Positions 11,801 through 25,816 of a stretch of DNA of 64,000 bases are shown here, piece by piece. Below the pieces are notes generated by a model. That model saw only the letters and a list, made by a program, of their open reading frames with translations. It was not told the origin of the DNA and ran no database searches. The translations under genes and the position numbers were made by a program. The DNA is from Rhinopomastus cyanomelas (lineage: Eukaryota > Chordata > Aves > Bucerotiformes > Rhinopomastidae): NCBI GenBank assembly GCA_013400115.1, contig VXBP01002538.1, forward strand, positions 220,151 through 284,150, in the 5' to 3' direction. The first letter of the stretch is position 1. Each line of letters opens with the position of its first letter.

Positions 11801-14084
11801 AAGTTCAACATCTTGTGGTCTTACAAAGCCAGAAATACATCCCACTGGTCGTCTTTCTTCTAAAATACAAGATATCTTACTAATTCTCAGTAGTTATTAG
11901 GCAGCAACTGCATCATTCTGTACTGGTCAGATATTTTCCTGTGGTGGATATTTTAATCCTGCATGAGGAAAGCTTAAAATCATATTTCATGCACAGCTGC
12001 TTTCAAAGAAAATTAAAACACTGGGAGTCACTGCATTTTTTTATTATTTATTTTAAAATAATTATGTGAACCTTTGCCATCATTTTTGAAGTTCACAATT
12101 CACCAGGTTGTTTTTTTTTCCAAGCTACTGATGACTGCAAAGTAGAGGATGTTTGTATCTTACGTTCTTTGGTGTGTGTCAGCAACCTCGTTTGTTTAGA
12201 AATTCAGCGAATACCTGTTACAGGTGGGCTTCTAAAATGTTTGGCTGCCATTCTGTGGGCGTTATCCAAAGAGAACCACATTGCTCAGGCTTCACTGAAG
12301 GAAGGGCATTTTGCCTTACTTGTGGATATGTAGAAAGGATAAAAAATTCTTGAAAGGAGTTTTTCATATCTTCTTGAACTGTTCTGAACCTTCCACTGCG
12401 CCATTGTGTACAACTTCCACCAGCGTGTCGACATTTCCGTAGCTGATGCTTATGAGCTCACCTAGACCCTGCCCATTCCTGCTTATTTTCTTCATTTAAA
12501 CAGCTCTTGAATCTGCTTGCTAGTGTTCCACACGTGGGATGGGATTTTGTGTAGGTGAGCAGCACAGCTGAGTGTATTGACTGTCTATATTTTCAATTAT
12601 TGCTTGTCAAACGTAGTATGTTTTTAATATGTAATCAATCCTGATAGAGCAAAAAGGGCCTTGAGAGCTCCCTCTTTAAAGCCGGAAAGCATAAATGTCA
12701 TGTTCCTACATTATCCTGACATGGAGCAATGAAGTAAAGCTGTAGATGCTCCAACTGTGTTTGTGGTCGGATCTACAACTCTTAACAGTGACGTTGCTTT
12801 CTGTCAGGCTCATAATGATGAAAGCACAATATTGTGCGCTGACACTGTACAGACTTTAGGAATGTTCTAGAACATTTTCCTGCTGCTGTCTGTCTTGTGA
12901 TGGGAATGTTTAGGGAAAGAGAACAGAAAACCTACTGACAGCCTGTCACTGAATTAATGATACGAGACCTTGCTGGTGAGTGAGGATGTCTTCTCCTCTA
13001 CTCCTTCTTGCCAGGACTACCTGGTCATTCCATTCCATTGGAATTTTCTTCTTAGAAGTGTGATAGGGAATATTCATACTGCAGGTTTTTATACATTGGT
13101 ATTTCATGCTTAAATGTGATCTGAAACCCATTAATCTCGTGATTGCTGCCAAGTTGCTCATGAGAATGGAAAACAGTATTTGTGGGACAGTTTTGGTCCT
13201 TTGTGAAGATCATGACTTCAGAAGGGTCACATACATTGGCCTTCATAAGAATTTTTTTTTTTCTTCATGACCAGAGAGAAGTACGAACTGCAGATGAGAA
13301 GTGTCATCTGTTAGAAAGCCAGCTTTTGGCGCTGCAGCTACAGGAGCATCATGTGTAATTGCCATTTTATTCCTGGTTTTGCAGGAGGTGTTGGTGGTTG
13401 TTCTAGAGTTTATAGTCAATGAAGCCTCAGTAATAGCTGTTATATGTAAATTAATTAAACTTTTTGAGCTGAAATGCCAGAATTTTCCAACTTTGCCATG
13501 GAAATGCCATGTCCAACTCTGAAATGTGTTATTTCACTTCTGCTGTGGTATTAGATTACATGGATTAGGCAGTATGTTACCTATGCAGTAGAGGATTTAG
13601 AATGGCTGATCCTGAATGGAATGTTAAGTATCTGAATGTGGGTTTTGGAAGTACAGGAGAAAAAACAATTGAGTGGTAGCGTTCTGTATGTCAAACAAAG
13701 CGCTTAACTCAGAAAGCAGCTGAAGATTGCAGAAGGTTTATGTAATAATGTACATGGACGTTAGCATTCCAGACACATAGATCTCTTAGGAACTTCCTCA
13801 TCGTAGTGCTTTCTCCTTTATTCAGGCAACTCTGAACTTTCTCAAATATCCCCTGTGATTGCCAGTCACTGTCCATAGGTGAGACCAACCCTTCTCTCTT
13901 GATTGCTGCTCTGCTCAGCATCACTGCCACGTGTTGTGTAGCTGCTGGTTAGAAGCCTGAGATCTTGACATCCTGTACTCAGAGATGATCTGGTTTAGTT
14001 AGACACAAGTCATAACCTGCTGGCTATGCTTGCCTTGTGCCTTACCCCCCTTTAGGGGAATCTGTGCAATGAAGTGGAGAACAA

Positions 14085-14456
14085 CTGAGGTTGTTCAGCC
14101 TGAAGAAGAAGATTCTGATGGAACCTTCCAGTAGCAACCTTCCAATCCCTGAAAGGGGGCTCTAAGAAGGCTGGGGAAGACTGTTCACAAAGGCAAGGAA
14201 TGATAAGATGAGGGGTCATGGTTTGAAGCTAGAAAAGGGTAGATTTAGGTTAGACAGCAGGAAAAAGTTAATCTGAGAGTGGTGGATCCCTGGAAGAAGT
14301 TGTCAAGAGAGTTGATGGAGGCCCCATCCCTGCAGCCATTCCAGACCAGGCTGGATGTGGCTCTGGGCAATCTGGTCTAGTGAGAGACATCCCTGCATGT
14401 TGTAGGGAGCTTGTCTAGATGACCTTTGGAGAGCCCTCTCCAATCCTATGATTCCT
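14085..14456 (+). mobile_element. CR1 3' region, older type
   Basis: GAGGTTGTTCAGCCTGAAGA marks the start. It then runs through GATAAGATGAGGGG, AGATTTAGGTTAGACAGCAG and GGCTGGATGTGGCTCTGGGC to CCAATCCTATGATTC. About 370 nt, well diverged. Confidence 0.85.
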
Positions 14457-16372
14457 TGAAAACAGGAGAGTGGAGTAGGTGACATGTCAGGACTTATGAG
14501 TTTGCTGATTTGGTTGTTCATTGTTTCTCTGGCCAAATCACTGTCAAGTATCTGCTTGTTTATTCCTGCACCCAAAGCACGAACAATTTTTCTGCAATAT
14601 GTTTCTGTCCTGGTAGCTTAGTGTTCATCCACCTTCTTCTGTGCACAGGTTAGTTGTTATTGTATTTTCTTAACCTATCCGCTATAATTTGAAGACTTTG
14701 AAGCTCTTTAAAGAAGTTGGCCTCTTTAATCGCTTCTTTCTTGGCTTTCTTCTTGAGATGATTTGAGTTTTTATGTATATCTTAGTGGTTAAAACTACAT
14801 TCACATTACACATGAAAGCTGGATCTGCCGCAGAGATTTTAAGTACAGGTTCTACTTAGAGGGTTTTATTTCCCTACAACTCAATACTAGAGAAACCGTT
14901 CAAATCCCAGATAAAAATGCTTGGGAGAGCAAAAAAGTACGTTGGAGATGAGGAATGCTCAGTGTTCCATGCCTGGAAATAGCTGCTGGCCATGATCTAG
15001 CAGATGAAGGTCATAGCAGATGTCCATGTCATTACTTTTCTATGTTATACCACAGAAATTTTCTGGTTGCTTTTATGGTTTTGTTGGCTTTTTCCTTAAT
15101 GCGTGTGCACCAGTGCTCTTGCTCCCATCCATTAAAGGCATTTAAGTGCAAAGTCGTACATTGCACATGTTGAACTGTCTGTGGTTTAAAGAAAAAAAGA
15201 ATCTATGTTTGCACTTTTAATGACCCAAAGTTTCATTCATCATCAAATTCTGTACTTAATCTGTTCTAGGATCTCTGCCATAATCTTATCGCTTTAATTA
15301 TAGTCCCCAAAAATGCAAAAAATGTTATATAACTCTTTCTGAACTTGTTTGGGCTTCTTATAGACATGCTTATGTGGCAGGAAAAACATTGTGCAGTCCA
15401 CAGTGGCACAGGGGAGAAGTCATGCAAGCAACAACCAGCATCTGGTTCTCCCAAAAGAAACTGCTAGAGATACAGCCTTGACAAGAAAATACATTGCGAA
15501 CCATTCAATCCCAGAGAATAATTTTATCTGTACTTTTCCTATGACTGGAATGGAGAAAATTTGAATTTGTCAGACAGAAGTTATTGCGAAACTTCTTGTT
15601 TTTCTTACAGAGTCAGGTCCTAACAGATGAAAAATGTATGCCATAAAATTACTTACATCATCTTCTACCTGTAATTTAGAAAACTGTAATTTCCTTGCTT
15701 TTATATGGAACTAAAAAACCCTATGATATTTACATGTGTCATAAAAATTTGTGCCTGGAAGGGTTACCCAACCAGGACTGGAATAGAAATCAGATTTTGA
15801 AGGGTGTTTTGCACTTCCGTTAGAAGGGACCCACAATGCACATGTGGAATTGGTACACAGCTGTATGTGTTTGTGGATAAGCACCAGAGAATGTCCAAAT
15901 CCAAGTGTTGCTTAAGCATTTTCACCCAAACAATCAGATTTATTGAAAAACAACACATATACATTGGACTAGATAATCCACTAGATAGCATGTGCCAAAG
16001 CTGCCTTTAAGTCATCACCGTTATCTGACTGTCACATTAGGTCATAGCTCTGTGACTTGTAGAGTTTCACACCTCTGTGTCCGGTGTAAAATCTGTTTTA
16101 TGACCATCACCTATCCACAGAAGTTGATATGCTTCAATGTGTGTATTACTGGGTTTTACTAATGGATATCCAGATTTAGAGTTCTTGAGTGCTTTGTCTT
16201 TGAAGTCCCTGGATGGCAGATAAGAATCATCAGGGCATTTTGAGGAATTGGACCCATTTTGATTTGGATAATGAGGAGTTACTTGTGTAACTTCTTGGCC
16301 ATGGCAGAATTTTACTTGAAGATCACAGTAAGAAAGTAATTGTTTTGTTTCCTTGTTGTCAGAGCTTTAAAG

Positions 16373-16768
16373 TCACCCATTTGTGGGTGGCAGTGAATGT
16401 CTACAGGACCAGTGACATCCCTGTAGCACTACCACAGTCTGTGAAATTAGCCCAGGTGCTTCCACAATTCTCCAGTTGCATTTCAGTTTGTGATCCTTCT
16501 TCCAGCAGTGGTGGTTGTCCATCCTAGAAGAGGCTCCATTCAATGAGACACCCTCTGTGTACCATTGGCAAGCTCCTCTAAAACAAAGTTTTAAGAATTT
16601 TACTTGGGCAAGGACTGCCAGGAGTTTGGCTGCTGTTCCCACGCTGCAAACTTGTCTTAATTTGTTATTAGAACATGTGTCCTTTATCTTCTCTGACCAG
16701 GGCTGTTTCTTACTGGGCAATCTATCAGTATTTTGAATTTGGTTTTGCTTGGAATGTATCAAAGTCAA
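16373..16768 (-). other. Longest non-repeat open frame (131 codons), probably chance
   Basis: This is an ATG-to-stop frame inside the intron between exons a and b. The product is basic, with no motif, signal peptide, membrane segment or repeat that I can see, and resembles nothing I recognise. In 64 kb of both strands a frame of this length is expected occasionally. It is listed only because it is the longest frame not explained by CR1. Confidence 0.1.
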
Positions 16769-17463
16769 GTGTAGTAGCAGTATTTGGGGAGGTCACTCGG
16801 GAGTTTTAATCTCTTGCCAACACCCACATCCCTTCCACCCCTACTCTTTTTTTTCTTTCTGTTTTTTGATAAGCCTAAAATCAATATTGCTGAGGTATCC
16901 AAGAATCTTTGGATGGAGGGAGGACAGTTTCTGAGTGTATGTCCTTACATGGCACTTACAATAGTGCCTGAGCTGAGCATTCCTCATCTCTGAGGCAGCA
17001 TCATGATATTTTAGTTGCTTTTTTATTTCTTAGAAATAATTTTTTGCAATATTTTTAAATTGCTCAAACCCTCCGTTTTTCTGTTTAAAGGACAGTAAAG
17101 GATTCCAGCATGTGTAACTCAAAGTGTGCTGGCATACAAAGAATCTTATATAAAAAGTCAGTCTTCCTTTTCTGCCCAGGCACTTTTCTGTGCTAGTCAA
17201 GGCCTTCGTTACAGCACTAGCCCAGCTGGATGCTGCTTCCTCTGCATCAGTGAAGTTCAAGAAACCAGCTGCTGCTTTAAAGAAAACTGCATATTGTTAT
17301 GTTCCCCTGTCCTCCCCGCAGCCAAGGTTAAGTGTGGCCCTTATCTGTTAGCATCTCCAGTGTAATGTGTGCCTAGATATTGTGGAGTGTGCCTGCAAGA
17401 ATGGAAACCCAGACTTTACCAAGTTACCTGCTGCTAAGGCAAAAAAGATAGACAACAACTTGG

Positions 17464-17508
17464 CTCAATATTAGTAACTCAATTAATATTGAGTTGACTC
17501 AGTATTAG
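17464..17508. repeat. Small palindrome framed by a direct repeat
   Basis: AACTCAATTAATATTGAGTT (17476-17495) has 8-bp self-complementary arms around TAAT. It is flanked by CTCAATATTAG (17464-17474) and CTCAGTATTAG (17498-17508), a direct repeat with one mismatch. Confidence 0.8.
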
Positions 17509-18800
17509 CCAGCCACCCCAAGATGGGTTTCCCTTCCTTCAGAGGATTTTTTTCCTATGCACAGATGTAGTTCAAGGTGAAGTTCTGCTTCTCTGGAAGT
17601 CATTAAGGACTTCTAGGAAGGTGTTTGGTTTAGTGCACTTTTGCTTCTTCCTCATTTTTAAAGAACTGGGACAAGTTTCTTCCTTCCCTGTATAAATCTC
17701 CAAGGTGCTGTATAAAATCTTACGAAATTTTTAATACAAGAATTTGCATGATGGCTCCCTAAAACCATTTAGTTTAGTGATTCATCCGCACGTAGAGTAG
17801 GAAGTGACGGGTGAAGAACGAATTATCTTCCTTGAAGAATTCTAGGAAAACAAGTAGCAGCCGACTCTTAAACAGATTTGATGACAGATGAGTTGTGTTA
17901 TTGTCATCTTCTGCTTTGCCACATCATCATGTCCAGTCATTTCCCTTCCTGAAATGTAAAATTAATGGCTTGTCCCAGATCTTTCACTGGGTCATTTCTC
18001 TTGTAGAAATACATTCATGTGTGATGCTTAGGGTTTGGATCTCCAGATACGTGATTCATGGAGCTTACTGGGAAAAGAAGAAATGAACAGGACAATCTTA
18101 CAACTTAGATTTATGTGCATTTCTTATTGCTGCAGTAATTTCAATACAAAAGTTTTCAAGAAATACTAATTTCCATGTTATTGTTTCTGATCTTTTTACG
18201 TAATTCCCTTTTTCTGGTGTAATCTTCTTTTATGAATTTTGAACAAGGCTTTTCTTTCTGTTTTGGAGTCGATGGGAGTGTGAAAGACTTTCTGAAAAGG
18301 TCAAAGTTTTAAACAGATTAGAAACAAGGAGGGAGGATTGATTTACTAGAGGCTTCTAGTTTTCTTACTCTGCATCCCAAGTAGGAATCGTGTCAGAGTA
18401 TTTCTTGGAAGAAAGACATTCAAAAGAAATTTGAATTTCTGTGTTCTGTGAAGTCTCCAGCCTGATGTTTGTACATGAACAATAGCACCCAGTCCCAGTT
18501 CTCTCTTCTTGGGCAGTAGCCAGTGCAGTTAAACATGGTCCATCAGCTTCATGCCTGGTCTAAGTAATCACAGGCCATCAATCAACTGAAGTTGGACTAA
18601 CTTATACTAGCCAGTAGGTGATTTTATTTTCTGTGGGATCACATTTCCAAAAGCTCTCTAAGAATTTAATACAATGCTGGAGTTTGGTTTGTAGAATCTT
18701 TCTACATCTTGTGACCTCAATTTCCTCAATCTTTCATGTTTTCTACTGTGGTGAAACCTAAATAAACTGGCACTGGAAGGGCACAGAAGCTGCAGAGAGC

Positions 18801-18844
18801 ACAGTGCAACTCAGGACACTTCCATGGCCACCCTTGCCCAAAGG
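18801..18844 (-). repeat. Possible dispersed non-CR1 repeat, copy 1
   Basis: The + strand text ACAGTGCAACTCAGGACACT and CCACCCTTGCCCAAAGGA resembles 24294-24336. On the - strand both read through CPELHC-coding sequence. Copy 1 lies in a 105-codon - strand open frame (18726-19043) that I do not recognise. Confidence 0.4.
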
Positions 18845-20632
18845 AGTGGTGTGTCAGCCTCTCGTCAGCCAAGAACTCTCTGGCAGAGGTCCAACAGCTT
18901 ATTGTGTTGAGTGGAAAGAAGCACTTGGAAGCAACCAGTTCACTGCCCAGGATGTTAAATATTTTGTCAATGTTTGAGTAAGGTGTCAGGGCTGACTCCA
19001 AAGTGGAACAGCTTGCCCTGCTGGCTAACACAGGATTTAGCACATATGGAGGGCTCAGTGCTTACACCAGGTCCAACCTGTCTCACTGCATTTTAACCAT
19101 CATATTTTCTAGTTCCTACATAATTAAAATTATCTGTTGTGGTTTGGAGGAGGTTTTCTCTCCAGTATTTAATTAAGGTAAGGCAGAATGGCATCTTGGG
19201 TTTGGTTTTGTTTCTGTCACAGAGCTGAGCAGGTTCAAAATCTCTGATGTGGTGGGGAGTGGACCCTCAGTGCTTGTTGCCTTTGTGGTTCATGGAGAAA
19301 CCTCAGAGATTACATTTGGACTCTTCTTGTGACAAGTGGACTTAACCATAGTTTGGTGGCTTTCAGTGAGCTGTGGAGCATGATATTGTTGACACTGGGT
19401 CAAAACTAATTTATTTGCAATTTTTATGGTTTACTGATGTCAAGTTTGCAGAATTTAGAATGTGAAATTGTTTAGTGAAAACATGATTTCTGTCACTGCC
19501 GTCTTGGTTGGACTAAGGCTGCAAGGATGAGATGCACAAAGACAGCTGATGATTATGGCTCTGACTCCTCAGTAGCTTGTGCTAAACTGGGAATTCACCC
19601 CTAACAGTGCACCGATTTCAAAAACAGAAAGGACTCTAAGGTGAAAAGTGTGAAAGGTTCCACAGCAGCAGTAGATTGCTCCTGGTGTTAAAACGTTCGT
19701 CAGGCAGCACATAAAAATGGTGCTCCTCATGGAGTTACTGCTGGAATTAATAAGGGAATAATTAACTCTTGAAATGCTGCTAAAGGTTTATTTCTAGCAG
19801 AGTAATGAATTGAGCAGCAGGGGCAATCAGTGTAGGAAGAGAAGAGAATGGAAAGCAGAGCGTTTTCAGTCTTGCTCTAGCATCGTGTTTTTGTTTTACT
19901 TCCTGACGTGCAGCAGCTGAAATAATTTTATTGTTTGATTCCTGCTCACTGCAGACCTAGAAACATGTTTTGCTTGGCTTCAAAGTCAGAATGATTAAAA
20001 AAAAAAAGCCAAAACCACCTGATGGGGAAAAGGAAACCTTTTCTCCTAGAAGGCCTTTGAGGGTCTGAGTCAGTGTCAAGTTTATTTTTTTTTCCCCATG
20101 TACAGTGAGTGAAGGTAAAGATGATCTCATGTCACCAAAGCAAGATGCTGTGTGTTTCGAAAAATACTTCCAAAATAGAGCTCACGGTGCCTTTTTGTGG
20201 AATTACATTAGGATTTTCTTCTATCGTTTTCACTTTGCAGTATTCTCTTGGGAGGATAATTTAGTACAACCATAATGTTCCAGAACATCACGTGAATCTG
20301 CATAGAACTGCTGTCAACGTAAATATCTGTATTTTGACAGACTGAGGAGTGTTGTTTGGGTTTTTTTGACTTGAGGTTTTGTTGGGTTTTATTAATCTGC
20401 AGCTTGAAATCAACGTGTTTGTGTAGGTGGTCTACATCTCTACCTCTGTTTTCAGTATTTCAGTGTGATCAGAAACATAGAAGACCCAGAAAAAAACTGG
20501 TAGGACCCATTCCACAGCCAAATCTAGTCAGACTGACCCTTCAACTGATACGGAGTCTGTCACACCATCTGACTGGAGGCTTGGAACGATCCTGAACTTT
20601 CTTTACAACATGAATTCTGAAAGAAACTATTA

Positions 20633-20890
20633 TCATAGAATCATAGAATCATTAGGGATTGGAAGGGACCTCCAGAGATCATCTAGTCCAATCCCCTTGC
20701 CGAAGCAGGACCACCTAGACCAAGTTGCACAGGAACATATCCAGGTGGTTTTTAAATGTCTCCAGAGAAGGAGACTCCACAACCCCCTGGGCAGCCCATT
20801 CCAACGCTCTGTAACCCTCACTGTGAAGAAGTTCCTTCTGATACTTATATGGAACCTCCTATGTTCCATCTTACACCCATTGCCCCTTTT
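20633..20890 (-). mobile_element. CR1 3' region of the ATTAGGGATTGG family
   Basis: It starts with two ATCATAGA units, then ATTAGGGATTGGAAGGGACC, GGAGACTCCACAACCCCCTG and GTGAAGAAGTTCCTTCTGAT, and ends near CATTGCCCCTTTTC. About 258 nt. It belongs to the same family as the copies at 243, 1030, 35068 and 63699. Confidence 0.93.
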
Positions 20891-22711
20891 CAAAAGCACA
20901 GATGTTGATCAGTGTAATTGTTTGTCTGTTTTTACATTTGCTCTGCATTGTTGCACATCGTCAGACGTCACCATTCAGCAATAGAACAGAGCCTTTTCCT
21001 CTGCAAATTCTTCTTCAGAGTTGCAAGCTCTGGGTCACAAGTGACCCCTGTTCACGCTTAGGTTTTTTCCAAATGCTAGAGTATTTTCATACATTAACAT
21101 CAGTTCAAATTTTCGGAGCCAGGTGTGACTTGAAAGTCTGCTACAAGGCAATCTGCAGCCTCTCTTCCAAAATAAAATGAAATAATCATGTCCTTTGTAT
21201 TTTATGCTCTTAAGCATCACTTCAGTCTCTCCTCGTGGTGCCTGTTATCACCTCCAGCATTGTTCCTTCAAAACATGAACCATCGTTCCTGCTGCTTTTT
21301 ATGGCACCAGATGGCTGAACACTGTGTGGCAGTAAAAATACCAAGAATGTAGTGTAAATTGGATGTTTCCACCGTGTCATTTCTCTCCCTTGTACTTCAA
21401 TGCACATTACGTTTTCTGTTTCACCTGCAATTAAACTTTCCTGACCTGGCTCCGTTCTGTCATCTCTCTTTAAGTATTTCTTAAGGAACATCTTTCCTTC
21501 CAGACTTCCAGAAAAAAAGCAGTACCATCTAAGCTGTTTCAGGGACTGTCAAAATAGGAACTTTACTGTATTTCGTGCACATCCACATTCCTTTTCCACT
21601 TTATCTTGCAGCACAAAACATTCTGCAGATTCCTGACGTACATCTTTCTTTCTTTTTTTCTTTTTTTATGGGCATTCTTCAGAGAAGTCAACTGCTGAGA
21701 GATTCTGGAATAATCTTTGATGTTGCAATTTTTAACCTTTAGCCAGCCAAAGAGGCAGATTTGTAGATAATTTAAACTGGCTATGGACACTAGATCATTT
21801 TGGCCTGTGTTTGCTATGTATCACAAGACTTTCCCTCCATGGGGAGATAGAAATGCATGGAGCAGCCAGCAGAAAACCTTAGTTTAGCGACCTCATTGAT
21901 AAAATACTGTGTATTTGGGATACACCTTTTATTTCCTTGTACAAGTATGTGCTTATAGGACTGCTGAATTTGAGGATGCTGGTGCTCAGCTCAACCAGAA
22001 GTCTTGCACTGGGACAGTCTGTACCTAGTCTCCCTGTGTTGCTCCATGTGGTCATCCCGTACATGTCCTGCCCTATTACTTCTACCCAAACAGGAGACTC
22101 TGGGCATACATTCATTATTTTGAACTAAACCCATGTATTTGAATTTGTATTAACTGTGTTAAATGTTCTCTTTTGTAGCCTTTATTTACAATTATAACTT
22201 CATTCTCCCTTTTTGTTCTGGGTTGGTCGAGGTGGGCTTTTGTTCTGCGTGAGAATAAATCAAAGTGCGAGGCAGTGAGTTTGTGGGTGGAACACCGTTG
22301 TGTACAGGAGACACAAGAGAGCAAGTGAAGGTTAAGTTTCCCTCTCTGGCAGCTGCTCTCCAGCCGGGGAGGTTATCTGGTTTCTGCTTAGCAACACAGG
22401 CTGGACAGGGATTTGCTCAGAACATTTACCTAGGGTGGAAGCTCTGCTTGTAAGCTGCTCCTCAAACTGACCTCCATCTCCCTAGGACAGGGGAGTTCTG
22501 ATGATGTGTTTTCATGGAGAGGTTTCAGCAAAAGCTCTGAAAATGTTGAGAAATTGTGATATATTATCACTATCTCATGAAATTGTTATGTTAATTTTTC
22601 CTAGAGCAGCCTAGGAGTGGGAAAGGAAGTGTAAGAGGAGATGGAGAGAGAACACAAGTTTAGTTTTGACCTTATACAAGATAACAAGTCTTTTAGCCTC
22701 TTCCTAAGTTG

Positions 22712-22935
22712 TAACAAGTGACAGAGTAAGAGGAAACAGCCTCAAGTTGTGTCAGGGGAGGTTTAAGTAGGTCCTGTGAAACAATTTCTTCTCCAAAAGA
22801 GTTGTCCGCTGCCAGTCCCCATCCCTTGGAAAAGCAGTGGAGATGTGGGTGAGGGACAGGGGTTATTGAGGACCTGGCAGTGCTGGGGGAGGGGTTGTGC
22901 TTGATGAACTTAATAAAAAATTTTGTGATTCTGAA
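22712..22935 (+). mobile_element. CR1 3' region, degraded
   Basis: AACAAGTGACAGAGTAAGAG, ACAGCCTCAAGTTGTGTCAG and GGGGAGGTTTAAGTAGGTCC lead to a decayed tail at TTGTGATTCTG. Confidence 0.78.
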
Positions 22936-24293
22936 TAGCCTGATTCAGTGAAAATTTGATGTCCTCTCCAAATTAAGGATGCACTTCCAGTAGTGTAGAT
23001 TAGCATCTTTCCTTCCATTGCTGCAGTCAGTTGCAGCCAACACAAGTGCACATCAAAGTTCCTCTTTTTTTTCGTGTTTCTGTAGTGTGCATCAGTATCT
23101 TAATGTGCCTGTCATGAAATAATCCCTGGAAGAAAAGAAGGGACCTGAAGAAAAAGCTGGAATTAGTTATTTCTGAGTGGAAACTTTTCTTCATTTACGT
23201 TTGAGCAACACACCATCTACTTTTGGTGTTAAAATTGTTTTTGAAAAATTAAAATTTTTCTTTCCATGTGAGTTGAGGCACAGTTGCTCACACCAATACC
23301 TTGTTTTAAGGAACTTGAAATCCTTAGCAAGGCTCTGTGAGTACAAAGACAACTGGTTTTTTACTATTGAAAACATTGTGTTCAAGTAAACTGTAGGCTT
23401 TCAGTTATTTCTGGTGTCTAAGGCATAAGTTTGTGAACTGATATTACAGTATCTCACATCAATTTTCCATCTGGATGATCGGAGAGCAGTAAAAGTCTCT
23501 TGTTGTGTTGTCAAGCTAGAACCAGCTGTTGTGGCTGCCTGATCCTTGTTTTTAAGTACGTGGGAACATTACTGAAAGGCTTCCCATAACAGAAGAGAGC
23601 AGCTTCTCTCGTAGGGAATAACATTACCTTGCAAAAGACTTCATTCATCTCTTCCTTTTGAATGGAGCATAGGGTTCCCTGTCCTCCCCCACTGCCAGTG
23701 TTCTTGAAGTATAAGTGTTCTGATGTCTTATCACTTAATCTCACAAAAAAGCTCTATAGAGGTTCTAAGGAACAAAAAGTTAGAAAATTCGGTCCTAAAA
23801 ACAGTTTGGAGAATGTTTAATCGTGCTGTGGCCTGTGTAAAATGTTGAATGCAGACCAATGTGCTGATAGCTGACCCAGTGAATATTTGGTTTATTTTTC
23901 CCTTTGTGCAAAGTGAATGGGATGGTTATAATTTAAGGAGGTGTGAAGAACAAGCAAAGGAGCGCTCTGATGGGAACTTTAATTCTGACTGACTTCTGAA
24001 TGAACATGAGGAAGGCACTACAGCTACATACAGGGATATTATGAGCTCCAAATAAGAGGTTTGTACTGAGGAACTGGTAAAAACCCCTATTTAATGCTCA
24101 TACTCATGTTCCTACATTTTCTCTTCAGAAACGAGTTGTTAAGGAAGGACCTATCTTGTCATCCACTCCTCTTTTTTTGCTTAGAAAAAACCAGTATTTT
24201 AAAAGTGGTGAGGACTACCTGGTAGCAACTGTTGCTGTAGCACAGAGCACCAAAAATTGAATGTCTCAGCAGTACATACAGAATTGGCCCTGC

Positions 24294-24336
24294 TGCAGTG
24301 CAGTTCAGGGCACATTCCCACATTGCCAAGGAAAGA
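24294..24336 (-). repeat. Possible dispersed non-CR1 repeat, copy 2
   Basis: GCAGTGCAGTTCAGGGCACA and CCCACATTGCCAAGGAAAG resemble 18801-18844. The similarity is partial and was aligned by eye. Confidence 0.4.
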
Positions 24337-25816
24337 TGTTTGAAAGCTTCTGGGGAATTCTTCTGAATGCCCTAATGTCCATATCCAGCTAGCCAAGTTA
24401 ACTCACAGCGCATCACAGCAAATATTTGAGTAACTTCCTGTTCCCTTCTCTGTTGCTTCCTTTCCTTCTGCAGTATCTACAAGTCATGGGTAAGTGCAAC
24501 TTTGAGCTGAAAGAAGGTCAGTGGGTTGCATCTCTTCAGACCAAAATCACTGTTGCAATGTATTGTGATGGTGTATAAAGACTTGCCCACGCAGATAATT
24601 ACTTCTGGTTGCTTTTTTTTCTGCAAACAGAGGATTACGCAGAATATTGTTGCTGGACAAGTATTTGTCTCCTCATTTTCATTGTCTTCCTTAAGTGGGT
24701 TCCTTTATTTCTGATACCACTAGCTGCATTCCCCCAGCATTCTCTGCTTCCTGGGGTAGCATCTGCATTTCCTTGTGCTCAAAAATAGAAACTGGATACC
24801 CAAGCAGCATCAGAAAACAGGAAATATAAACACAGGAAAGGTTCCAGAACTAGCCCAAAGGCTGAGGAGTCTCCTAGGACATGTCGAAGCTTCTTGTAAG
24901 AACATAAACTGGTTAAAAGTTGTTCTTAGAGTATTGAAGTGCCTTCAAAAACTGTATAGTTAGTTCTAATAGGAAGAGAGTGTTTCTATTTTTCCTGTAA
25001 GAACCAGAACAAGGACTATTAATAGCTGCCTGCACATTGTAATGTTTTCTGCATAATGATGTTTTGCAGCCTTCATATAATCTTCTGCCATGTGCATCAG
25101 GCCATTAAATGAGAGCTCTTTAAAATTATCTTCCCAAAACAGCCCTTTTTCCCCCAAAACGACACTAGAAAAGGAGATCACAGAATTTCCCAAGAGCTGT
25201 TTTACACTGCTTATCTGTCATCAAATGAAGGTATTAGGGAAATAGCCTGAGAAACTTTTCCTACTTGATACCCCTTTTGAAGTGGCTGGAACTGCAAAAC
25301 CTTCCATTTCTACAGAGGATTTATGTTGTGTTTTGCCCTGTGTTATAGGAGCTGGCACACCTTGCGCCTCCTTGCTTTTGGGGCTGCTTGGGTTTTCAAG
25401 GAGCAGCAAGTCCTCCCCTGAGCTCTTCATGGCTACCAACACTGTGGCTCTTCCAGGATAGTTTGGGGTTAAAGATTTTCCCAAAGTTAGAAGTGGGTTT
25501 TTTTTCAGTTCATTTCTAAGGTTAGGTGTTGGGGGTTGAGGTGGTGAAGTGGCAACACGTATTGGTAGGTTTGCACCTGCACTGGATACCTTGAGCTATC
25601 AAATTGATGTATTACAGTGTTAACGATTTAATGGTGATCTAAACCCTGTGTGAGCTAGGACTCCTTGTCCCATGAATATAGTGTCAGAACGTTCTGTTGC
25701 AGATTTCACATGTGGACCAGGTGTAATATCGATTGGCAACCGAATAGATCCAAACCCAAAATTGTAATTTCTTTAAATGAGAAGAAGTTAAAAAAATTAA
25801 AATGTTTCCCTGACAT

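Noticed and set aside
15960..15985. ACATTGGACTAGATAATCCA as a CR1 piece
   Set aside because: About 15 nt of resemblance with no tail or flanking similarity. Too short.
16373..16768. 131-codon - strand open frame as a gene
   Set aside because: No recognisable domain, no splice context and no repeated or conserved pattern. This length is plausible by chance in 128 kb of strand sequence.
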